A stretch of 21,988 nucleotides of DNA from positions 1-21,988 of the forward strand of contig JAOTYS010000026.1 in the NCBI GenBank assembly GCA_029861795.1, written 5' to 3'. The notes below the pieces were generated by a model, which was not told where the DNA came from, did not search any database, and saw nothing but the letters and a program-made list of their open reading frames with translations. Positions within the stretch are counted from its first letter, which is position 1; every line of letters begins with the position of its first letter. The translations under genes were made by a program, and so were the position numbers. Origin of the DNA: Gammaproteobacteria bacterium (GTDB lineage Bacteria; Pseudomonadota; Gammaproteobacteria; Arenicellales; JAOTYS01). Positions 16,300 to 21,988 of this stretch are shown here, one piece after another.

Positions 16300-17217
16300 C
16301 TAGGTCCCCAATCTATCCCCGACCGATAAACCTGCCTGCGATGCAAACTCCACCGCGGATACCTTACCTCCGTCCGCTGGCCGAACTCGCTGCACCAGTA
16401 TCTGACCGCCTTGGGCGGCAACGGCGAACCCGTCGTCACCGACTGCGGCAATCGTGCCCGGCGGCCCTGCGATGGCATCGCCTTTCACGCAATCGAATAT
16501 CTTCAACTCCGCACCGTTGGATTTGGTCCACGCACCGGGCTGCGGATTGGTGCCGCGAATCAAGTTGTAAACTTCGTCGACCGGTTTGGACCAGTGGATT
16601 TCGGCTTCCGCCTTGCGGCACCAGCTCTCGTAGGTTCCGGCAATCGGGTCCTGAGGGACTTTGGGCGCGTTGCCGTCGCGCACCAGGTCAACTGCCTCCA
16701 ACATCGCATCCACACCCATGGGAAACAGATGATTGAAATACAGACTGCCCAGCGTATCGTCCGGCGCAATGTCAACTTCCTTTTGCAACAATACCGGGCC
16801 CGTATCTAAGCCGTTGTCCGGCCAGAAGATACTGAGGCCAGTTTTTTTCTCGCCGAAGATGATCGGCCAATTGATCGAACTCGGCCCTTTGTGCATCGGT
16901 AGCAAAGAAGGATGATATTGGATCGACCCTTTGCGCGGAGCCGCCAGCGCTTCTTCCGGGACAAACAATGTGACATAGGCCATTACGCAAAGGTCTGAAT
17001 CATGGGAGCGCATCTGCTCCCATACCTGCGGTTCTTTGTAGGAACTGGGTTGATATACCGGCAACCCCTTTTCCTGCGCGAACTCCGTCAGTGGATCGAT
17101 TCGGCTTCCTTTGTCAGGCGCACAATATACTGCGACAACTTCGTCGTTGCCGCGCTCAAGCAGAGCTTCCAGCACTGTCTTACCAAAGGCTTGCTGTCCG
17201 TGGACGATTAACTTCAC
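16300..17217 (-). CDS. Formyltransferase/10-formyl-THF hydrolase-like protein
   Basis: This 305-residue protein belongs to the methionyl-tRNA formyltransferase fold but is most like the N-terminal hydrolase domain of 10-formyltetrahydrofolate dehydrogenase (ALDH1L1). The catalytic pair is His102 in QYHPSLLPMHKGP and Asp138 in GLDTGPVLLQKE, 36 residues apart as in ALDH1L1. SINWPIIFGEKKTGLSIFW and LIRGTNPQPGAWT (C-terminal domain) also fit. It lacks the acyl-carrier and aldehyde dehydrogenase domains of ALDH1L1. The Asn of ordinary Fmt (NxHxSLLP) is Gln100 here. The start is GTG with a good GGAGGAA site upstream. It lies 51 nt after frc, so it should be in the same operon; a role in moving formyl groups between folate and formyl-CoA is my inference. 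A true tRNA formyltransferase is unlikely in this context. Confidence 0.86.
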   Translation of the reverse strand: MKLIVHGQQAFGKTVLEALLERGNDEVVAVYCAPDKGSRIDPLTEFAQEKGLPVYQPSSYKEPQVWEQMRSHDSDLCVMAYVTLFVPEEALAAPRKGSIQYHPSLLPMHKGPSSINWPIIFGEKKTGLSIFWPDNGLDTGPVLLQKEVDIAPDDTLGSLYFNHLFPMGVDAMLEAVDLVRDGNAPKVPQDPIAGTYESWCRKAEAEIHWSKPVDEVYNLIRGTNPQPGAWTKSNGAELKIFDCVKGDAIAGPPGTIAAVGDDGFAVAAQGGQILVQRVRPADGGKVSAVEFASQAGLSVGDRLGT

Positions 17218-17268
17218 TTATCGAATTCCTCCGTCTCGTCTGTTCTTACAGCTAACACCTTAGGGCGT

Positions 17269-18513
17269 CTACACAGCGCCTGCTTGCTTGGCTGCTTCAA
17301 TTTCCGCTTCGCTATAGCCCAACACGTCACGTAAGATTTCATCGGTGTGTTCACCCAACAAAGGCGAACGTTCTACCTCGACGGGCGAATCCGATAGCTT
17401 AATTGGATTACCTACCGTCAGATACTTGCCACGGGTTGGATGATCGACTTCAACTATAGTGCCAGTCTCGCGTAATGAGAGTTCCTCAGCCAAATCCTTC
17501 ATGGATAAAATCGGACCGCAAGGAACATTCAACGGATTAAGGATTTCCATGACCTCAAACTTAGTTTTGGTCATGGTCCATTTCTCGATCTCATCGAATA
17601 CTTCGTCGAGTTTTGGCAACCGCGCTTCAGGCGTCGCCCACTCCGGGTCTTCCAACCAATCCTCGTGACCAATGACTTTGGCCAATGCAGGGAAGGCCGC
17701 AGCTTGGGTAATCACATAGACATATGAATCCGAATCCTCTTCCCAACCTTTGCACTTGACAATCCAACCTGGTTGGCCGCCTCCCGAGGCGTTTCCACCG
17801 CGGGGTACAGCTTTGCCAAATTTTCCATTGGGGTACTGTGGATATTCCTTCAACGGTCCATGCGCCAACCGTTGCTGATCGCGCAACTTAACCCTACATA
17901 AGTTGAGCACACCATCCTGCATAGCGCAGCTAACACGTTGGCCTCGTCCGGTTCTTTCGCGTTGATAAAGAGCCGTCACGATACCTAACGCCATGTTCAA
18001 GCCAGTGCCGGTATCGCCAATTTGCGCACCGGTCACAGTGGGGGGACCATCGTCAAAGCCGGTGGTACTGGCTGCACCGCCCGTACATTGAGCAACGTTT
18101 TCATAGACTTTACAATCTTCGTACGGCCCTGGACCAAAACCCTTGACGGATGCATAGATGATGCGGGGATTGATTTCCTGGATTCGTTGCCAGCTAAAAC
18201 CCATGCGGTCAAGGGCCCCCGGCGCGAAGTTCTCGGCAATAACGTCACAGGTCTCGATAAGCCTGGCAAAAATTTCCTTTCCCTTTGCATGCTTGGTGTT
18301 CAGCGTCACACTGCGCTTATTGTGGTTAAGCATGGTGAAGTACAAACTGTCGACATCCGGAATATCTCGCAATTGACCGCGCGTTGCGTCGCCCACACCC
18401 GGCCGTTCGACCTTGATCACATCGGCACCAAACCAAGCCAACACCTGTGTACAGGTGGGACCGGACTGAACATGCGTCATATCCAGAATACGGACACCTT
18501 CGAGCGCTTTCAT
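17269..18513 (-). CDS. frc: Formyl-CoA:oxalate CoA-transferase (family III CoA transferase)
   Basis: The enzyme moves CoA from formyl-CoA to an acid, classically oxalate, giving formate and oxalyl-CoA. The 414-residue protein is close along its whole length to E. coli YfdW and Oxalobacter Frc: [48 protein letters not shown] and [10 protein letters not shown] are typical. Active-site residues are present: Gln16, the covalent-intermediate Asp167 in AQIGD, and the glycine loop [11 protein letters not shown], where the first Gly of GGGG is Ser. At the position of Oxalobacter Trp48 it has Gln47, as in YfdW. I chose ATG 18513, preceded by GAGGAA and matching the N-terminus of known enzymes, instead of a TTG at 18528. 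It follows the TPP enzyme gene by 44 nt. Oxalate is the likely but unproven acid. Confidence 0.93.
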   Translation of the reverse strand: MKALEGVRILDMTHVQSGPTCTQVLAWFGADVIKVERPGVGDATRGQLRDIPDVDSLYFTMLNHNKRSVTLNTKHAKGKEIFARLIETCDVIAENFAPGALDRMGFSWQRIQEINPRIIYASVKGFGPGPYEDCKVYENVAQCTGGAASTTGFDDGPPTVTGAQIGDTGTGLNMALGIVTALYQRERTGRGQRVSCAMQDGVLNLCRVKLRDQQRLAHGPLKEYPQYPNGKFGKAVPRGGNASGGGQPGWIVKCKGWEEDSDSYVYVITQAAAFPALAKVIGHEDWLEDPEWATPEARLPKLDEVFDEIEKWTMTKTKFEVMEILNPLNVPCGPILSMKDLAEELSLRETGTIVEVDHPTRGKYLTVGNPIKLSDSPVEVERSPLLGEHTDEILRDVLGYSEAEIEAAKQAGAV

Positions 18514-18556
18514 ACTGTTCCTCGGCAAGCAAATTGAGGTTGTTATTTACACGTCT

Positions 18557-20308
18557 TTACTTATACATGGTCTGCGCTTTGGTGCCAGGCGCGTATTCTG
18601 AGGGGTCAACCCAAATGTTAACCACCGCAGACTTACCCGAGGTATTCACGGCTTCGCGCGCACGTTGCAGGGCAGGCGCAATTTCACTGTGCTCTCGCAC
18701 TTCCTCGCCGTATCCGCCGAGCATTTCGGCAAATTTCGAAAACGGCACATCACCCAACAAATTGCCGATATCACCACGCTCTTGCCCGTACTTTGTTATC
18801 TGTCCGTAACGAATCTGGTTCATTGCAGAGTTGTTGCCGATCACCGCAAGATATGGCGCGCCAAAACGATTCGCGGTTTCCATGTCAAACGCAGTCATAC
18901 CGAAGGAACCATCGCCGTAGTAACAAAGCACTTCTTTGTTGGGATGGGCGATCTTTGCCGCCATCGCGAAACCGGTACCTACCCCGAGCGATCCAAGCGC
19001 ACCCGGGTCCATCCAGTGACCTGGGGAGCGCGGTTGCACCGCCTGGGCGCTAATGGTGACGACATCACCGCCATCGCCAATGTAAATCGTGTCGTCAGTC
19101 AAGAATTCATTCAATTCCCATGCGACGCGATAGGGGTGAATCGGACTGGCATCGGAGTTAAACAGGGGCATCAGTTTTTTGGTTTTCTCCACTTCCATGG
19201 CACGTAGTTCATCGAGCCATCCTTCACGGCCTTTGGCGCCAGTATCGCCACGGCCCGTCGCCGCATCGTGCACGGCTTTGAGTATCGCACCAGGGTCACC
19301 CACCAACCCCAGCGACACGTCGCGGTTCTTGCCAACGGTCCGGTAATCCATATCGATCTGCACCACGGCGGCATCGGCCCGCAAACGTTTACCATAACCC
19401 ATGCGAAAATCGAATGGCGTGCCAACAATAACAATCACATCGGCCTTGTTGAACGCATCCCGTCGTGTGCGGTTAAAGTGATGCGGATCGTCCGGCGGCA
19501 GCAGACCACGACCGGCACCGTTAAAGTAAGCCGGAATATTCAATCCGCGCACCAAATCGATGGCTTCCTGGTGACCGCGGCAAGTCCAAACCTGGGTACC
19601 AAGTAGAATCGCCGGGCGTTCAGATTTCACCAACAGATCCGCGAGTTTTTCGGTGTCGTCTGGATCGCCGATGGATTTCGTTGACGCGCGGTAATGACCG
19701 GACTGTGGAATGATCGCCTTGTCCGCGTCGATTTCGCGATCGAGCACATCCCGCGGAATTTCCAGATAGCTCGGTCCAGGGGCGCCCGAAAAACATTCCC
19801 GCGCTGCCATTGAGATCATATCGGCGACACGCTCGGTCGAACGCACTCCGGCCGAGAATTTGGTGATGGGTGCCATCATGTCGACGTGGGGCAAGTCCTG
19901 TAGCGAACCCATCTTGTGTTGGGTCAGTGCTCCCTGCCCACCGATATGTAACACCGGACTTTCCGAACGAAACGCCGTCGCGATGCCGGTCATGGCATTG
20001 GTGCAACCAGGACCCGCCGTGGTGACGACGCAGCCGAGCCTACCGGTTTGACGCGCATAACCATCGGCCGCATGAGCAGCCACCTGTTCATGACGAACAT
20101 CGATAATGCGAATGCCCTCGTCAATACAACCATCGTAAATATCGATGATATGTCCGCCACACAAGGTAAAGATGGTATCGACGCCTTCGTTCTTCAAAGC
20201 CTTGGCGACCAGATGACCACCAGAAATAACATCTTCCGAGCGGCTTTTTTGCGCCAGCGTATCCGAGGCCGTATCAGAAGCGTTAATGTCCTTTGCTAAG
20301 GTTGACAT
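18557..20308 (-). CDS. Thiamine-diphosphate-dependent lyase/decarboxylase (2-hydroxyacyl-CoA lyase/acetolactate synthase-like)
   Basis: This 583-residue protein has the three-domain TPP-enzyme layout. The N-terminal domain carries the catalytic Glu74 in DVRHEQVAAHAADGYAR and TTAGPGCTNAMTG. The middle domain is about 215-345. The C-terminal domain binds Mg-TPP through GDGSFG (465-470) and NN (492-493), the usual GDG-x(24-27)-N pattern. Gene context next to frc suggests a formyl-CoA-producing enzyme such as oxalyl-CoA decarboxylase or 2-hydroxyacyl-CoA lyase. However, the canonical Oxc signatures are absent: no GDYEEMDQ-type segment (here SLQDLPHVDMM), and a C-terminus YAPGTKAQTMYK without the ESGRI CoA-binding stretch. 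The N-terminus has an extra ~25 polar residues. An AGGAGG precedes the ATG. It is the first enzyme gene after gntR (59 nt). The broad family is certain; the reaction is open. Confidence 0.85.
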   Translation of the reverse strand: MSTLAKDINASDTASDTLAQKSRSEDVISGGHLVAKALKNEGVDTIFTLCGGHIIDIYDGCIDEGIRIIDVRHEQVAAHAADGYARQTGRLGCVVTTAGPGCTNAMTGIATAFRSESPVLHIGGQGALTQHKMGSLQDLPHVDMMAPITKFSAGVRSTERVADMISMAARECFSGAPGPSYLEIPRDVLDREIDADKAIIPQSGHYRASTKSIGDPDDTEKLADLLVKSERPAILLGTQVWTCRGHQEAIDLVRGLNIPAYFNGAGRGLLPPDDPHHFNRTRRDAFNKADVIVIVGTPFDFRMGYGKRLRADAAVVQIDMDYRTVGKNRDVSLGLVGDPGAILKAVHDAATGRGDTGAKGREGWLDELRAMEVEKTKKLMPLFNSDASPIHPYRVAWELNEFLTDDTIYIGDGGDVVTISAQAVQPRSPGHWMDPGALGSLGVGTGFAMAAKIAHPNKEVLCYYGDGSFGMTAFDMETANRFGAPYLAVIGNNSAMNQIRYGQITKYGQERGDIGNLLGDVPFSKFAEMLGGYGEEVREHSEIAPALQRAREAVNTSGKSAVVNIWVDPSEYAPGTKAQTMYK

Positions 20309-20367
20309 GTTCTACTACCTCCTGAAGCTAATCTAACCTTTAAACAACTAATCCAGATCACCAGCAC

Positions 20368-21060
20368 CTAATCCAGGTAATCGGCGTACTGTGCCACGTG
20401 TTTCGCTAAGTCCAGACTGTGATCGCGCACCGAACGCTCCGCTTCGTCCCGGTCTCTTCTTTCCAGTGATTCAATAATGTGCATGTGGTCAATGATCGAG
20501 CGTGCGGCGCGGTCCCGCTCTCCTATTGAGCGCGTGCGAATTGCGCGCATATGTAGAAACAGGTTATCGGTTATCTCCTTAATCAGCGTACAGCCGCACA
20601 ACGATATCAGCGCCTGGTGGAACTGGATATTCGTGTCTGAATACTCGTCTATATGCGCCTGAATCTGTCCGTCATCAGTGAATGTGGCAAACATTTCACG
20701 GAGTTTCGAAATATTCTTGTCTGAAGCACGTTCCGTAATCATTCTGGCTGCCATACTTTCTAGCGCAGCCCACACATGAATCATTTCAAGGATTTCGCGT
20801 TTGCTCTTGCGCACCACAAACGCGCCGCGCCGGGGGACCATCTTTACGAAACCTTCCTGCTCCAGCCGGGCCAATGCCTCGCGCACCGGAGTACGGCTTA
20901 CCCCTAATTTCTCGGCGAGCTGGCGTTCATCCAGCTTAGGCGGTGTCGGCTCGGAGTAGATATCCATAGCCGCGATGGCGTCTTTTAACGCGTCGTAGAC
21001 CTTATCCTTGAGGACCAGATTGACATCGATTGGTTGCAGGGGAATGGCCGGATCACCCAT
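20368..21060 (-). CDS. GntR-family regulator, FCD (FadR-like) subfamily
   Basis: This 230-residue DNA-binding repressor or activator has an N-terminal winged helix (residues about 15-85), with the helix-turn-helix QLAEKLGVSRTPVREALARL (47-66) and the wing MVPRRGAFV. The C-terminal FCD ligand domain (about 92-225) holds the usual Asp/His metal-site residues in SDTNIQFHQ, IIDHMHIIES and RDHSLDLAKH. FCD regulators usually sense carboxylic acids, which fits the adjacent CoA-transferase and TctA genes. An AGGAGGAA lies 8 nt before the ATG. A palindrome overlapping its own promoter suggests autoregulation, and the downstream enzyme genes are probably co-transcribed. Confidence 0.92.
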   Translation of the reverse strand: MGDPAIPLQPIDVNLVLKDKVYDALKDAIAAMDIYSEPTPPKLDERQLAEKLGVSRTPVREALARLEQEGFVKMVPRRGAFVVRKSKREILEMIHVWAALESMAARMITERASDKNISKLREMFATFTDDGQIQAHIDEYSDTNIQFHQALISLCGCTLIKEITDNLFLHMRAIRTRSIGERDRAARSIIDHMHIIESLERRDRDEAERSVRDHSLDLAKHVAQYADYLD

Positions 21061-21085
21061 GCGCTAACTTCCTCCTGAGGAGTTC

Positions 21086-21123
21086 TTGTATACAGTATAC
21101 CAGAGTAATCTGTCTATGTTCAA
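21086..21123 (-). promoter_or_regulatory. Promoter with overlapping operator for the gntR-frc operon
   Basis: On the - strand TTGAAC (21123-21118) is followed after 18 nt by TATACT (21099-21094), a good sigma70-like promoter about 34 nt before the gntR start codon. The -10 box lies inside the palindrome ttgtatacagtatacca (21086-21102), whose arms match at seven of eight positions about a central A and contain GTATAC twice. FCD-type GntR proteins commonly bind short palindromes with a GTATAC core, so binding here would block RNA polymerase. Confidence 0.62.
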
Positions 21124-21140
21124 CAACATGGATACTCGGG

Positions 21141-21988
21141 TCAGTCTGCTGACGCGCTCTCTTTTGCCTTGTTTTGCTTGAGCATTTTTAGCAGCGGCAA
21201 AACGAACAACAGCACCGCGAGGCCCAAAATCGTGGCCGACAGCGGTCGCTCAAAAAACACCATGACGTCTCCTTGTTCGCCGATCAAAGTTTGGCGCAAC
21301 GACCGCTCAGCCAAGGGACCAAGCACGATGGCCAGCACCGCTGGCGCAACCGGGTAGTTCAGCTTGCGCAGCAGATAGAACACAACACCGAATATCACGA
21401 TCAACCAGACATCATGCATGTCTTGCGTCGGTGCAAATCCGCCGACCAGGCATAATATGAAAATAATTGGGGCGAGAATCGTAAACGGCAACCTCAGCAC
21501 CGATACAAACAAGGGGATGAACGCAATGTTGATGATAACGGTGAAAAAATTTGCGATATAAAGGCTGCCGATCAGCCCCCAGACAAATTCAGGGTGGTTG
21601 ACAAACAACAACGGTCCAGGTCTGAGTCCCCAGATGATCATGCCACCCAGCAAGATTGCAGTCGTTGGCGAACCCGGTATCCCAAGCGTAATCATAGGCA
21701 ACATTGAACCGGTACTGGCCGCGTTGTTGGCCGTTTCAGGCGCGACTACCCCAGCCATGTTGCCTTTACCGAAACTGTCTGGATCCTTGGACATGGTTTT
21801 GGCCACACCATAGGCCATAAGCGACGCGGGGGTGGCGCCGGCGGCCGGCAGAATTCCAACAAAATAACCCAAAATAGACGAAGAGATAATCGTCACAGTC
21901 GTCTTTTTGAGCTTGACGAAAGCTTCGACTATGCGCTTGGCAGTGAACGACGCTTGCGAAACCCTTACGTCACCCTTGCTGGTTTCTA
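21141..21988 (-). CDS. tctA: Tripartite tricarboxylate transporter permease TctA, C-terminal part
   Basis: This is the large membrane subunit of a TTT-family transporter, which imports citrate or other carboxylates with a periplasmic TctC-type binding protein. The visible ~282 residues run open to the right window edge, so the true start lies outside; the frame is open well upstream of the first in-frame GTG at 21896. Family motifs are GYFVGILPAAGATPASLMAY, FGKGNMAGVVAPETANNAA and MITLGIPGSPTTAILLGGM. Several membrane segments follow, ending in a Lys-rich tail. The full protein is usually about 500 residues. The small subunit TctB and the binding protein are not in this window and would be expected further right. 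It ends 80 nt before gntR, on the same strand. Confidence 0.93.
   Translation of the reverse strand, partial: ETSKGDVRVSQASFTAKRIVEAFVKLKKTTVTIISSSILGYFVGILPAAGATPASLMAYGVAKTMSKDPDSFGKGNMAGVVAPETANNAASTGSMLPMITLGIPGSPTTAILLGGMIIWGLRPGPLLFVNHPEFVWGLIGSLYIANFFTVIINIAFIPLFVSVLRLPFTILAPIIFILCLVGGFAPTQDMHDVWLIVIFGVVFYLLRKLNYPVAPAVLAIVLGPLAERSLRQTLIGEQGDVMVFFERPLSATILGLAVLLFVLPLLKMLKQNKAKESASAD

Noticed and set aside
16300..17217. Reading this gene as methionyl-tRNA formyltransferase (fmt).
   Set aside because: There is no def neighbour, the Asn of the Fmt active-site motif is Gln, and the HPSLLP/INWPII pattern fits the ALDH1L1 hydrolase domain better.

Overview
The window looks like a chromosomal accessory region of a Gram-negative proteobacterium, probably a gammaproteobacterium. 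Reasons: the PEP synthase is co-linear with the E. coli enzyme, there is a relic of the ubiquinone hydroxylase Coq7, and there are TRAP and tripartite-tricarboxylate (TctA) transporters, which serve organic acid scavenging. Base composition is mixed. The TRAP genes are moderately AT-rich, while the short-chain dehydrogenase near 13 kb is clearly more GC-rich, which fits a patchwork of segments with different histories. I saw no rRNA, tRNA or CRISPR array.

Layout from left to right. Positions 1-500 hold a decayed D-2-hydroxyacid dehydrogenase. Next comes a TRAP transporter operon on the + strand (dctP, a strong hairpin terminator, dctQ, dctM), followed by an amidase-signature hydrolase and a 56-residue membrane protein. 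A 5'-truncated coq7 relic (5.49-5.75 kb) and a SAM methyltransferase follow. On the - strand are a ketopantoate-reductase family gene and ppsA. Divergent from ppsA is a CitE/HpcH-type CoA-ester lyase.

From 11.4 to 15.26 kb the DNA is a mosaic. A unit of about 400 bp (the 3' end of the lyase gene, its spacer, and the 5' end of a class III nucleotide cyclase) occurs twice, both copies damaged. Between the copies lie an O-methyltransferase, a GC-rich short-chain dehydrogenase, a TauD-like dioxygenase and a remnant of an IS91-family transposase. A second, shorter repeat sits exactly 36 nt after the stop codons of both the methyltransferase and the dioxygenase. This looks like genes brought in by, or rearranged around, a rolling-circle element.

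The right part (15.3 kb to the end) is all on the - strand: a double-domain universal stress protein, then, upstream in transcription order, a formyltetrahydrofolate-hydrolase-like formyltransferase, a formyl-CoA transferase (frc, very close to E. coli YfdW), a thiamine-diphosphate lyase/decarboxylase, a GntR/FCD regulator and the 3' part of tctA. A sigma70-like promoter overlapped by a palindromic operator lies just upstream of gntR.

The most interesting candidate system is this gntR-TPP enzyme-frc-formyltransferase operon. I read it as a formyl-CoA module: the CoA transferase activates an acid, the TPP enzyme releases formyl-CoA, and the folate-type formyltransferase could move the formyl group between CoA and tetrahydrofolate. 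The last step is my inference and is not established.
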